A stretch of 64,000 nucleotides of DNA from positions 310,001-374,000 of the forward strand of contig JACKAL010000001.1 of the NCBI GenBank assembly GCA_020635085.1, read 5' to 3'. The first letter of the stretch is position 1; each line of letters begins with the position of its first letter. The notes under the pieces are model-generated. The model made no database searches. It saw only the letters and a list, made by a program, of their open reading frames with translations, and had not been told where the DNA came from. Source of the stretch: Pseudobdellovibrionaceae bacterium (GTDB lineage: Bacteria; Bdellovibrionota; Bdellovibrionia; Bdellovibrionales; JAGQZY01). Positions 33,246-42,083 of the stretch are shown here, piece by piece. Both the position numbers and the translations under genes were made by a program.

Positions 33246-34780
33246 AGATTTATATAATTAACGAACTCATTGATTAGAGATTTTTTGTAGTGTTTTGATT
33301 TTATAAATGGGTTCATAATTGTGCATCTGATTAAAAAAAATTGATCTGTATCTCTTTTAATATTTGCCTCTCTACAAATGGCTTTAGTCATATTTTTATA
33401 CTTATCATCGAGAATTGTTTTTGAAACATAAAATCTACTTTTTTTATCTTTATCATTTCTTATAGTGTCATAAAGATGATGAGTTAATTTGTTACACGCA
33501 GAAAGTCTTCTTGTTTTGTCTAAAATAAAAAAGCATAATATGTTACTGTTCCTAAGGTTAAGGACATAGATCGACTTACTTTTAGTAAGTGCAATTTTAA
33601 TCTTATTAGTGGTTTCAATATTTTTTTCTATTATTCTTCCTAGCCCAGTGGTTTTAAAGCCCAAAGTTTTAGCACTCAGCAGGGTGGCAATCGCTCCAGC
33701 GGCAGATCTTGACCCCTCAATGGTGTAAGGTCCAGGTTCACTTTTTGATTTAAAGTCAACGTATGGAGCAGAGTTGTTTATAGCTCTATACGCGTCTTCA
33801 TCTCTACAAATAAAACAACCTGAGGCGTAAGGCACGTAACCAAGCTTATGGGGATCAATTGTGATGGAATCAGATAATTTAAGAGATTTAATGTTTCTTA
33901 TAAAAGACCTGCTTACAATTTTTGAATTTTTGAGTGTTGCGTAAAATGCTCCGTAAGCAGCATCAATATGGTGCCATATGAAAATGTCTTTATTTTTTAA
34001 CTTTTTAATAGAACTAGCAATTTCAAAAATTGGATCTACGGTACCAAACTCGGTATTACCAAAGATACTAACGATAGCTATTTGTTTAACCCCTTTTTTA
34101 ATTAGCGTATGTAGTTTTTTTTCTAAGTCAGGAGCTACTACTGATCCTTCTGAGTCAGTTTCTATAAAGTAAGTAGACTTTTTTTCAAGACCGACAAGAT
34201 CAATTCCCTTACACCATGAGTAGTGTGCCGTCGTTGGAATAAGTAGAGCATACTTTTCTGGCCGTCGTATTTTGTGTTTAAACCGATATAACATTTCAAT
34301 ATTGGCAATTGTGCCACCGCTGGTAAAGTGACCAATAGATGAACTGGGATAATTGATCATTTTTGCAAGCTCTCTTATTGCCATTTTCTCAATTTTAGAG
34401 CCTACTACAGAAGACTCTGAAGAAATGTTGTTTGGATTGTAAAGTAGACCTAAAAAATGCCCTAGCAATGCTGGAATACTATATTCCGAAAACATGTGAG
34501 CCATATATCGAGGTGAATGGCGAGGAATTTCATTCTGAAACATTTTTTGAAGTATTTTTAACTCATGGTTCAAGTGGTAAACGTTTTTCTTATATTTTTT
34601 ATGCTGCTTCTCTTTTTTTGGAATTACAAGTTCATCATTTTTAAATGAGTTTTCACGCCACTTGAAGAGTTCTTGTAAACAACCGCTTATAAGATCTTGC
34701 ACAATTTTTTTATTTTCTGAGTGTGGAGCTAAGAAATAAGATTTTAAAGTAAAATCACTTGTTGGGCATTCATTTTTCAT
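33233..34780 (-). CDS. PLP-dependent group II decarboxylase
   Basis: A 515-residue fold-type I PLP enzyme: HFTSGGTIANIEML, TTAHYSWCKGIDLVG (H186 stacks on PLP), HHIDAAYGAFY (D273) and SITIDPHKLGYVPYASG with the Schiff-base K312. This is the group II decarboxylase family, which covers glutamate, tyrosine, aspartate and diaminobutyrate. Its substrate is uncertain. It heads an operon with hemJ. A palindromic ATGATGTTCATCAT site lies 35 bases upstream of its ATG, so it seems to belong to the NO/anoxia regulon; why a decarboxylase is needed there (acid balance or siderophore/cofactor supply) is open. Confidence 0.8.
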   Translation of the reverse strand: MKNECPTSDFTLKSYFLAPHSENKKIVQDLISGCLQELFKWRENSFKNDELVIPKKEKQHKKYKKNVYHLNHELKILQKMFQNEIPRHSPRYMAHMFSEYSIPALLGHFLGLLYNPNNISSESSVVGSKIEKMAIRELAKMINYPSSSIGHFTSGGTIANIEMLYRFKHKIRRPEKYALLIPTTAHYSWCKGIDLVGLEKKSTYFIETDSEGSVVAPDLEKKLHTLIKKGVKQIAIVSIFGNTEFGTVDPIFEIASSIKKLKNKDIFIWHHIDAAYGAFYATLKNSKIVSRSFIRNIKSLKLSDSITIDPHKLGYVPYASGCFICRDEDAYRAINNSAPYVDFKSKSEPGPYTIEGSRSAAGAIATLLSAKTLGFKTTGLGRIIEKNIETTNKIKIALTKSKSIYVLNLRNSNILCFFILDKTRRLSACNKLTHHLYDTIRNDKDKKSRFYVSKTILDDKYKNMTKAICREANIKRDTDQFFLIRCTIMNPFIKSKHYKKSLINEFVNYINLCIK

Positions 34781-34815
34781 GCATTAAGATTAAACAAGTT
34801 TATTAATGTATGTAT

Positions 34816-34829
34816 ATGATGTTCATCAT
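34816..34829. promoter_or_regulatory. FNR/DNR-like box upstream of the decarboxylase-hemJ operon
   Basis: ATGATGTTCATCAT, a perfect palindrome of the pattern ATGA-N6-TCAT, 35 bases upstream of the ATG at 34780. The same pattern precedes nrdJ, nirK, norC and the porin/regulator promoters. Confidence 0.55.
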
Positions 34830-34931
34830 GTTCTTGAAGAACTTTTTTCGCATTTTGCGGTGCGTGTTATTTAAAATAGCTTTCTCTTTCCGATTCCTTA
34901 TTCAATGCCAGTCAAAGAATTAAGTATGCTT

Positions 34932-34945
34932 ATGACTTAAATCAT
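34932..34945. promoter_or_regulatory. FNR/DNR-like box upstream of nrdJ
   Basis: ATGACTTAAATCAT, close to the FNR/DNR consensus TTGAT-N4-ATCAA, 57 bases upstream of the ATG at 35003. It should make ribonucleotide reductase responsive to low oxygen or NO. Confidence 0.6.
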
Positions 34946-35002
34946 ATAAGGCCCATGCGTATAGCGATAGCATTTATCTATATTTAACAACGGGGGAGCA
35001 AA

Positions 35003-37534
35003 ATGGAATTGCAAAACATAAAAGATGAGTTTGAAGGTATTCGTGTAAATAAAACTAAATTTAAGGATTCGTTTTCTGAAGAGATATTCAATCAAACATA
35101 TCGATTTGGTTTAGAAAAAGATGTTAACGAAAGGCATTCAAAAATTGCTGAGAATCTCGCGCAAGTTGAAAATTCAAGTACACAAAAAAAATGGAAAAAT
35201 AATTTCATGGATCTTTTGGAAGACTTTAAATTTGTTCCTGGGGGAAGAATTACCTCCAATGCTGGGACTCATCTTAAAGGTACAACGTACATAAACTGCT
35301 TTGTAAGTGGTTTTCGTGGTGAAGACCAAGACTCTATGTCTAGCATTATGGATGAATTAAAAAGGCAGGCACTCATACTAAAATCAGAAGGAGGTTATGG
35401 GTTCTGTGCAAATGTTATGCGTCCTAGGGGTGCTTATGTTAATGGAATTGGGGGGGATTCTCCTGGAGCGGTAAAACTATTAGAAATGTGGGATACGCAA
35501 AGCTCAGTAATTACTGCTGGTAGCGGCTTTGACAAGAATCAAAACCGTGGAAAGAAAAAAATTAGAAAAGGTGCTCAGATGGTGACTATGTCAATCTGGC
35601 ACCCAGACATTGTCGAGTTCATTACAGCTAAACAAACTCCAGGTAGACTCACGAAATTTAACATGTCTGTACTAATTACTGATGAGTTCATGGACTCTGT
35701 TAAGCACAAAAAAGAATGGAATCTTGAATTTCCAAACTATGAAGCTCATGCGGAAGATTATAAGAAATATTGGGATGGAAATATTAAGCAATGGAAAGCA
35801 CGAGGTCTTAAGACACAAATTTATAAAAAATTCGAAAGTGCTGTTGAGTTATGGGACATGATAATGAGCGCTACATATCACAGAAATGAACCGGGAGTTC
35901 TTTTTATAGACACGATCAATCGTTGGAATAACTTATACTATGAAGAGTACATTCAGGCTACCAATCCATGCGGTGAGCAAGTCTTGCCCGTGGGGGGTGT
36001 TTGCCTTTTGGGATCATTCAATCTTACACAATTTGTAAACGACACAAGAAATGATTGGGATTATGATAAGCTCGCAAAGTATATTCCGATAGCTATTCGC
36101 TTTATGGATAATGTTAACGATGTGACAAGAGTTCCATTGCCAGAAAATAACGACAATTTAAAAAATAAAAGGCGAATTGGGCTAGGGGTTTTAGGTTATG
36201 CTTCTGCCCTCATGATGATGAAACTGAGATATGGATCTGAAAAAGCATTAGAGCTCACTGAGCAGTTAGCTAGATTCATAATGAACGAAAGTTATAAAGC
36301 GTCGGCACTTTTGGCAAAGGAGAAAGGGGCTTTTCCCGACTTTGATGTAAAAAAATATCTTTCAGGTCATTTTATTTTAAAGCTTGAACCGTCTGTTAGA
36401 GATCTCATTAAGGAGTATGGAATACGCAATAGTCATTTGTTATCGATTCAGCCCACAGGAAACAGTGCTGTTCTTGCTAATAACGTATCTGGAGGCATCG
36501 AGCCCATTTTTTCGACGGAGTACATAAGAACTGTAATTCAGCCTATTGTACCAACTTTCTTAAAACTACCAAAAGATATTGATTGGAAACAAAAAACATA
36601 CAGTTGTGATAAAGAGTTTGAATGGAACTGGATTAAGGAGGGGGATGATGATCTTTTAAAAATCATATTTAACGGTGTGACATGGAAGATAGATCAGCAA
36701 AGAGGGCTTCTTAAAGAAAATAATGTTATGGACTATGCTGTTCGCTATCATAAAGAGTCTAACTCGTGGCGGCCAGATCAAGACTGGGCTGCTACAGCTC
36801 AAACCCTTAATCTTAATGATCACTTAAATACAATGGGTATCTTTTCTAGATATGTAGATTCGGCCATCTCAAAAACAGTAAATCTTCCGGAAAAATTTCC
36901 ATATGAAAAATTTAAGAAGCTTTACTTTGACATGTACTCCACTGGATCAATAAAAGGGTGTACAACATACAGAGAAGGCACTATGGCCACAGTGCTTTCC
37001 ACCGCCGAATCGATGGGATCATTTAAAGCGACAAAAGCTATTACTCGTCCTAAAAAACTAGAATGTGATATATATCATGTTAAATCAAATTCAGTTGTTT
37101 GGATCGTGTTTGTGGGCTTGTTTGAGAATAGACCTTATGAAGTATTCGCAATGAAACAGAGTTCACTCCATTTTCCAGAAGATATCCAGAGAGGCCATCT
37201 GATTAAAGAAAGTTCGGGCATGTATCATCTCGAGACCAAAGATGGTTGGCTTTTGAAAGATATACGTAAATTTTTTGAATCAGATGAGCAAGAAGCATTA
37301 ACGAGGTTGATTTCCACAGCGCTAAGGCATGGAGCAGATATAGAATTTGTTGTCGATCAACTTTTAAAAAGTGAGGGTACAATCAACTCTTTTTCTAAAG
37401 CCATTGCCCGTACTTTAAAGAAATATCTTAATGATTTAAGCGTTATACGTTGTTCTGAATGCAAAAGCTCAAACGTCAAACTTGAGGAAGGGTGTTTTAT
37501 TTGTCTCGATTGTGGATGTAGTAAGTGTAGTTAA
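35003..37534 (+). CDS. nrdJ: Adenosylcobalamin-dependent (class II) ribonucleotide reductase
   Basis: An 843-residue single-chain reductase. Motifs include NCFVSGFRGEDQDSM, KSEGGYGFCANVMRPRGAYV, the active-site NPCGEQVLPVGG (radical Cys region), QPTGNSAVLANNVSGGIEP, and a C-terminal zinc-ribbon-like stretch CSECKSSNVKL...CLDCGCSKC for redox or metal binding. Class II enzymes use B12, need no oxygen and are far less sensitive to NO than class I. The ATG has a GGGGGAG site. Promoter region carries an FNR/DNR-like box. The class II enzyme lets DNA synthesis continue during nitrite/NO growth; co-location with nir and nor genes supports that reading. Confidence 0.92.
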   Translation: MELQNIKDEFEGIRVNKTKFKDSFSEEIFNQTYRFGLEKDVNERHSKIAENLAQVENSSTQKKWKNNFMDLLEDFKFVPGGRITSNAGTHLKGTTYINCFVSGFRGEDQDSMSSIMDELKRQALILKSEGGYGFCANVMRPRGAYVNGIGGDSPGAVKLLEMWDTQSSVITAGSGFDKNQNRGKKKIRKGAQMVTMSIWHPDIVEFITAKQTPGRLTKFNMSVLITDEFMDSVKHKKEWNLEFPNYEAHAEDYKKYWDGNIKQWKARGLKTQIYKKFESAVELWDMIMSATYHRNEPGVLFIDTINRWNNLYYEEYIQATNPCGEQVLPVGGVCLLGSFNLTQFVNDTRNDWDYDKLAKYIPIAIRFMDNVNDVTRVPLPENNDNLKNKRRIGLGVLGYASALMMMKLRYGSEKALELTEQLARFIMNESYKASALLAKEKGAFPDFDVKKYLSGHFILKLEPSVRDLIKEYGIRNSHLLSIQPTGNSAVLANNVSGGIEPIFSTEYIRTVIQPIVPTFLKLPKDIDWKQKTYSCDKEFEWNWIKEGDDDLLKIIFNGVTWKIDQQRGLLKENNVMDYAVRYHKESNSWRPDQDWAATAQTLNLNDHLNTMGIFSRYVDSAISKTVNLPEKFPYEKFKKLYFDMYSTGSIKGCTTYREGTMATVLSTAESMGSFKATKAITRPKKLECDIYHVKSNSVVWIVFVGLFENRPYEVFAMKQSSLHFPEDIQRGHLIKESSGMYHLETKDGWLLKDIRKFFESDEQEALTRLISTALRHGADIEFVVDQLLKSEGTINSFSKAIARTLKKYLNDLSVIRCSECKSSNVKLEEGCFICLDCGCSKCS

Positions 37535-37620
37535 TATAAAAAAGTTTGTTTTATATGAGATAGGTCATACCTACAGTTGTAGAAGTCAGATAGAGTCATC
37601 AGTAATGGAGGATGTAAACT

Positions 37621-37902
37621 ATGAACAGTGTAATTCATTTAGGAGCCTTTCAGGACAGATTTGTTAGTGGTCTCATTTTTTCAATGCTAGAGGGGCTCAA
37701 TGACGGGAAATCAATAAAATTTGTATCGTCATCACCGCTGGATGACTTTCGATTGCAACTTGAGGGAGCGAAAATTGAAGGTATCAATCTAGAGCCAATT
37801 AAAAAAGAAAAGTCACATTGGGAAATCACCGTATCTCGAAAAAAAGTGGGACAAGGACATGAGTGTTGTGGAATCTGTGGTGGCATGGAAAAATCATCTT
37901 AA
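37621..37902 (+). CDS. DUF2249-like small protein
   Basis: A 93-residue protein. FSMLEGLNDGKSIKFVSSSPLDDFRLQLEG... SHWEITVSRKK fits the DUF2249 fold (a TusA-like alpha-beta domain common in denitrification clusters). It ends in a Cys-rich tail, HECCGICGGMEKSS. It overlaps the carbonic-anhydrase gene by 44 bases. DUF2249 proteins often sit near hemerythrin and NO genes; function is unknown, perhaps sulfur or metal handling. Confidence 0.6.
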   Translation: MNSVIHLGAFQDRFVSGLIFSMLEGLNDGKSIKFVSSSPLDDFRLQLEGAKIEGINLEPIKKEKSHWEITVSRKKVGQGHECCGICGGMEKSS

Positions 37903-38593
37903 AAGTAAGCAGTTTAGAAAATGGTTATTGATATCATTGATGGTTTCATTTTTAATATTTGTCTCCTTTAATGAAAAAGCTCATTTTTTTTTAGGCGGAA
38001 TATTTATAAATATTGGTTATAGGTTTCAAGACCATGTGGACCATGAGCATTTTAATTATGAAAAAGGAGCAAGTGGACTTTTGCTTCAATTAGAGGATTT
38101 AGTTAAAAAAAATAAACAGGCTTCTCTAGTGAGGAAATATTTTCCTCGTTCCGTACAGCATCCAAAAATTGCTTTACTCACCTGTATGGATGCAAGAATC
38201 GATACTGTAGAATTGGTGGGTGACACGAGAAGATCCTACTATACTGTAAGAACGGCAGGCTCTGTATTAGAGCCGTTACAGCAAGAAATGTTTGAGCTAG
38301 CAGTCGAGGGTGGGGTTCAAATTATAGTGCTTACTTCGCATACTGACTGTGCTGCGGAAAAAGTAGCAAATAGCTCTGAGTCTAAAAAGTTTATACATCT
38401 TAGTTCAGGCATCAATGAACGCCAATTAAATATTAAAAATTTTCTAAGTAGAAGATTTATATCTCAAAAGATTCATAATGGTGACTTAATTGTGGTGGAG
38501 GCTTTGATTGATACTAAAAATGGCAACATGTCGATTCATAGAATATACAATAAAGATTCTTTAGAAAATTACATTGGAAAAATAAATTTTTAG
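37859..38593 (+). CDS. Membrane-anchored beta-carbonic anhydrase-like protein
   Basis: Up to 244 residues. After a membrane segment (about 21-37) comes a beta-carbonic anhydrase core: LTCMDARID with zinc ligand C109 and the D111/R113 dyad, TVRTAGSVLEP, and SHTDCAAEKV with zinc ligands H161 and C164. All key residues are present. The protein would interconvert CO2 and bicarbonate near the membrane. The start is uncertain because of the 44-base overlap; a GTG at 37880 is an alternative. Its placement beside nrdJ and nir genes is unusual. Confidence 0.8.
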   Translation: MSVVESVVAWKNHLKSKQFRKWLLISLMVSFLIFVSFNEKAHFFLGGIFINIGYRFQDHVDHEHFNYEKGASGLLLQLEDLVKKNKQASLVRKYFPRSVQHPKIALLTCMDARIDTVELVGDTRRSYYTVRTAGSVLEPLQQEMFELAVEGGVQIIVLTSHTDCAAEKVANSSESKKFIHLSSGINERQLNIKNFLSRRFISQKIHNGDLIVVEALIDTKNGNMSIHRIYNKDSLENYIGKINF

Positions 38594-39168
38594 TAAAGTC
38601 GGCCAAAATAAATCTGTGGATCGGGATATTGTTTTAGTGCTTCAGATAGTTCATTTATTGAAAATAAACCCGGTACGTTGCTCCCAAGTTTTGGTTTATA
38701 GGTCAAAATTTGAAAATGAAGATGTGGGGGCCAGTTACCATTTTCGGTAAAATCGCCAACCCATCCTAATTGTTGACCCTTTAAAATATAATTTCCAGAT
38801 TGCAGATTTTTTAAAGACTTTATAGATATGTGGCCGTATGCGCAGAAAAGAGTGTGTTGATCCACTATATTTTTTGTTACAAGGAGTCCTCCATAGTCTC
38901 CCAATTCACCAAAATAATCAAAATAGAATATTTCACAGTCTGAGACGGAATAAATTGGAGTATTTGCCGGAGCGCCAAAATCTATACCCAAATGTATAGT
39001 CCTTTCATTAAATTTATCTTTGGGATAGAAGTTTCTTTGTTCATTGTATTTACCAATTGTAAAGTCGCATGGTTGGCACTGACCATTTACGCAATTTGAG
39101 GTAAAATCATGTACATGATAATTTTGGGGTAGTTGAATTGGAGTTATGAAAGGATAGTTGCGGTTCAT
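38590..39168 (-). CDS. M23/LytM-family metallopeptidase-like protein
   Basis: A 192-residue protein with the M23 motifs HLGIDFGAPANTPIYS (HxxxD zinc site), YGHIS and HLHFQI (HxH). The zinc ligands are complete. M23 enzymes cut peptidoglycan cross-bridges or act in other envelope steps. No signal peptide or membrane segment is visible, which is unusual for the family; it may work in the cytoplasm or be exported otherwise. It converges with the carbonic anhydrase gene (4-base overlap) and is transcribed against the surrounding nir genes. Confidence 0.75.
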   Translation of the reverse strand: MNRNYPFITPIQLPQNYHVHDFTSNCVNGQCQPCDFTIGKYNEQRNFYPKDKFNERTIHLGIDFGAPANTPIYSVSDCEIFYFDYFGELGDYGGLLVTKNIVDQHTLFCAYGHISIKSLKNLQSGNYILKGQQLGWVGDFTENGNWPPHLHFQILTYKPKLGSNVPGLFSINELSEALKQYPDPQIYFGRLY

Positions 39169-39224
39169 GTCACAAAAATTATAATATTTTCGTAATAGGT
39201 ATTAAAGTTACATAAAGGAGTAAT

Positions 39225-39725
39225 ATGAATACAAGAAGATCATTTTTAAAACAATCTCATTTATTTTTAATGACGAGCGCTGTGGGTTCACTGGCGCTGG
39301 CACAATTGTCAAAAAATACAGGGACACATAGTCATGCTGGGCACACGGGGCACGGAGGTAATTCGCACAAAGAGCTCTCTCCTCAGGTTCTTAATTTGCA
39401 AAAGTCCGCAGATCATTGTTTAGATGTAGGTAAAACATGTCTTGCTCATTGCAATGTATTAATGGCTGGCGAGGATGCATCGATGGCGGCATGTCAAATG
39501 GCTGTGATGAATATGCTCTCCGTTACACAGTCAGTTTCTGAGATTTCTCACTATAACTCGTTTGATAAAGGAGCTTTTTCTCATCTGGTGAAAGCTTGTA
39601 TCGAAATGTGCAAAAAGTGTGAGTCTGAGTGCAAAAAACATGCAGATAAGCATGATGAATGCAAAGCATGTATGGAAGCTTGTCAAAAGTGTATTAAGTC
39701 CTGTGAAGTCTATCTTAAGTCCTAA
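39225..39725 (+). CDS. Tat-exported Cys-rich four-helix copper-binding protein (Csp-like)
   Basis: A 166-residue protein. A twin-arginine signal (RRSFLKQ, residues 4-10) and a hydrophobic stretch are followed by a His/Gly-rich linker (HSHAGHTGHGGNSHKE). A helical domain carries Cys at regular spacing (HCLDVGKTCLAHCN; CIEMCKKCESECKKH; CKACMEACQKCIKSC). This matches the Csp1/DUF326 copper-storage family, in which a four-helix bundle packs many Cu(I) ions. It lies upstream of nirK and may hold copper for the enzyme or protect against copper. Confidence 0.85.
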   Translation: MNTRRSFLKQSHLFLMTSAVGSLALAQLSKNTGTHSHAGHTGHGGNSHKELSPQVLNLQKSADHCLDVGKTCLAHCNVLMAGEDASMAACQMAVMNMLSVTQSVSEISHYNSFDKGAFSHLVKACIEMCKKCESECKKHADKHDECKACMEACQKCIKSCEVYLKS

Positions 39726-39803
39726 TCTGACACGTCAAGCTCTCATATTTAAGGGAGTTTGATCTAAAAAAATCCAAAAAAAAATGAATAAATAACGTAG
39801 AGC

Positions 39804-39817
39804 ATGATGTTCGTCAT
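39804..39817. promoter_or_regulatory. FNR/DNR-like box upstream of nirK
   Basis: ATGATGTTCGTCAT, pattern ATGA-N6-TCAT, 61 bases upstream of the nirK ATG at 39879. Confidence 0.6.
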
Positions 39818-39878
39818 ACTCTGGTTAATCTATCTAGCCGTAATATTATCGTATGAGATTAATTCGCGAGGAGGATTT

Positions 39879-41312
39879 ATGTACAAGTGGGTTGTGGGCA
39901 CTGCAATTCTAGCTTTATTAGCTGGCTGTTTTGGAGATAATTCGAACTCTGTTATGAGTTCTGAAATAAAAGGGCAAGAGGATGCTGTGTTGACGGCCCC
40001 GCCTAATGTGCCGCCTCCTATATCTAGAAAGCATAATACCAAGTTAATTGTAAAACTGGATGTTATAGAAAAGAAAATGAATATCTCAGAAGGAGTGGAG
40101 TATACATTTTGGACTTTTGGAGGAACTGTTCCTGGAAGTTTTATTCGTATAAAAGAAGGTGATCAAGTTGAGTTTCATTTGAGAAATCACCCGACATCCA
40201 AGATGCCTCACAATATAGATTTACACGCTGTCACTGGCCAGGGTGGGGGAGCAGGTGCCTCCTTCACATTGCCTGGGCACGAAAGTGTTTTTTCTTTCAA
40301 GGCACTCAACGCTGGACTTTATGTTTATCATTGTGCAACCGCTCCGGTAGGGATGCACATCGCAAATGGTATGTATGGACTTATTTTAGTAGAGCCTAAA
40401 AATGGTCTTCCTAAAGTGGATCGAGAATACTATGTTATGCAAGGTGATTTCTATACAAAAGGTAAGTTTGGAATTCAAGGGTATCAGCCATTTGATATGG
40501 AAAAGGCGATTGACGAAAAACCAACTTATGTCGTTTTTAACGGATCAACTATGTCTTTAACTGGTGACAACGCACTTAAAGCGAAAGTGGGTGAGACTGT
40601 TCGACTCTTTGTCGGAAATGGTGGCCCCAACCTTGTGTCTTCCTTTCATGTCATTGGTGAAATATTTGACAATGTCTATCGTGAGGGGGGAAGTCAGTTG
40701 GATCATAATATTCAAACAACACTTGTGCCAGCAGGAGGTGCAGCAATAGTTGAATATAAAGTAGAGGTACCAAGCAACCTTATTTTGGTGGATCATTCCA
40801 TTTTTCGCACCTTTAATAAAGGTTCTCTTGGGCTCATGAAGGTTGAGGGCGCTGAGAATAAAGAGGTCTACTCCGGAAAAACTGCGGACAATGTGTACCT
40901 GCCGGAGGGCGGTGCTATTCAAAAAATTAATGAATCTGAGCAGATTTCTAAGGCGTTGAATGTAGAAGATCAAATAAAATTGGGTAAGAATGTTTTTGTT
41001 AAGAACTGCGCCGCGTGCCACCAGCTCGACGGCAAAGGAGTCAAGGGGGCGTTTCCGCCTCTTGCAGCGTCGGATTGGTTAAATCAAGATCAGAAGCGAG
41101 CGATCAGCGCTGTTAAGAATGGACTGAGCGGAAATTTAAAAGTTAACGGGGAAGTGTACAATGGTGTTATGCCTGCATTAGGTCTTTCGCGTGAAGATAT
41201 CGCGAACGTTTTAACATACGTCTACAGCGAATGGGGTAATAGCAAAAAAGTTATTAAGCCCTCTGATGTTGATGCTGTTCCTGCAAAAGCTAGTGATAAC
41301 GGAGGTCATTGA
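39879..41312 (+). CDS. nirK: Copper nitrite reductase NirK fused to cytochrome c (lipoprotein)
   Basis: The ATG at 39879 with GAGGAGG is chosen over the open frame from 39804. The 477-residue product begins MYKWVVGTAILALLAGC, a lipoprotein signal. The two cupredoxin domains carry type 1 copper ligands H111, C152, H160 and M165, type 2 ligands H116, H151 and H306, and catalytic D114 and H257. All correspond to known NirK residues. A C-terminal cytochrome c domain follows (CAACH at about 377, Met ligand in GVMPALG). It reduces nitrite to NO on the outer face of the inner membrane or the outer membrane. The fused heme probably brings electrons. nirV, sco and nnrS follow. Confidence 0.95.
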   Translation: MYKWVVGTAILALLAGCFGDNSNSVMSSEIKGQEDAVLTAPPNVPPPISRKHNTKLIVKLDVIEKKMNISEGVEYTFWTFGGTVPGSFIRIKEGDQVEFHLRNHPTSKMPHNIDLHAVTGQGGGAGASFTLPGHESVFSFKALNAGLYVYHCATAPVGMHIANGMYGLILVEPKNGLPKVDREYYVMQGDFYTKGKFGIQGYQPFDMEKAIDEKPTYVVFNGSTMSLTGDNALKAKVGETVRLFVGNGGPNLVSSFHVIGEIFDNVYREGGSQLDHNIQTTLVPAGGAAIVEYKVEVPSNLILVDHSIFRTFNKGSLGLMKVEGAENKEVYSGKTADNVYLPEGGAIQKINESEQISKALNVEDQIKLGKNVFVKNCAACHQLDGKGVKGAFPPLAASDWLNQDQKRAISAVKNGLSGNLKVNGEVYNGVMPALGLSREDIANVLTYVYSEWGNSKKVIKPSDVDAVPAKASDNGGH

Positions 41313-41315
41313 CTT

Positions 41316-42083
41316 ATGTTAAAGGCCTTGCTGATAGTCTTCATTTTTTCAGTCTACTTACCAAGTCTGGCTTCGGACTTGGTAAATATACCGTCTGGAA
41401 AATTGAGAGCCATCTGGCTTGCGCCAGTCACTGCAAAGAATAAAAAGGCACTGCCAGAGTTTTCAGTAAATGGTTTTTTGATGATGAGGTACGCGGTAAC
41501 AAGGGAGCAATTTAAGGATTTCCTAAAGAATCATCCAGCGTGGAGCAAAGAGAATGCTGTCTTGCCATTTGTAGACCAAACTTACCTAGAAGATTGGGCG
41601 AACCCCAATCTTGATGCTCGCTCGCCCGTGACAGAGGTCTCGTGGTTTGCGGCAAAGGCGTATTGTGATTCATTGGGTATGCGACTTCCAACAGTGAATG
41701 AGTGGGAATACGCGGCAGCTGCTTCGGAAAAAGCCAAAGACGCCAATAAGAACCCTCAGTTTTTAAAAAGAATTTTAGAGTGGTATGGTGAGCCCCGAGG
41801 GAAAACTTTAAAAAAAGTGGGAGCCATTTATAAAAATATTTACGGTCTGTGGGATATGCATGGCCTCATCTGGGAGTGGGTGGATGATTTTAATTCAAGC
41901 TTTGTTACGGGGGAGAGTCGTCAAGATTCGTCTTTAAACAAAGATATGTTTTGCGGCGCTGGAGCTATGTCTTCCGGTGATAAAGAAAACTATGCCGCAT
42001 TTATGCGGTTTGCATTTCGTTCGAGTCTTAAAGGTAGTAGTAGTGTTTGGAACTTAGGATTTAGATGTGTGAGGGATTTATGA
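41316..42083 (+). CDS. nirV: NirV-like formylglycine-generating-enzyme-family (SUMF1) protein
   Basis: A 255-residue protein with a signal peptide (MLKALLIVFIFSVYLPSLA). The FGE-sulfatase fold shows MRYAVTREQFKDFL, PVTEVSWFAAKAYCDSLGMRLPTVNEWEYAAA and GLWDMHGLIWEWVDDF. The paired catalytic Cys of true FGE are not evident in the usual place. NirV commonly follows nirK; its function is unknown but is thought to help mature or serve NirK. It starts 3 bases after nirK. Confidence 0.8.
   Translation: MLKALLIVFIFSVYLPSLASDLVNIPSGKLRAIWLAPVTAKNKKALPEFSVNGFLMMRYAVTREQFKDFLKNHPAWSKENAVLPFVDQTYLEDWANPNLDARSPVTEVSWFAAKAYCDSLGMRLPTVNEWEYAAAASEKAKDANKNPQFLKRILEWYGEPRGKTLKKVGAIYKNIYGLWDMHGLIWEWVDDFNSSFVTGESRQDSSLNKDMFCGAGAMSSGDKENYAAFMRFAFRSSLKGSSSVWNLGFRCVRDL

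Noticed and set aside
37859..37902. A frameshifted fusion of DUF2249 and carbonic anhydrase
   Set aside because: Both frames look intact and complete for their domains; an overlap of coupled genes explains the arrangement.
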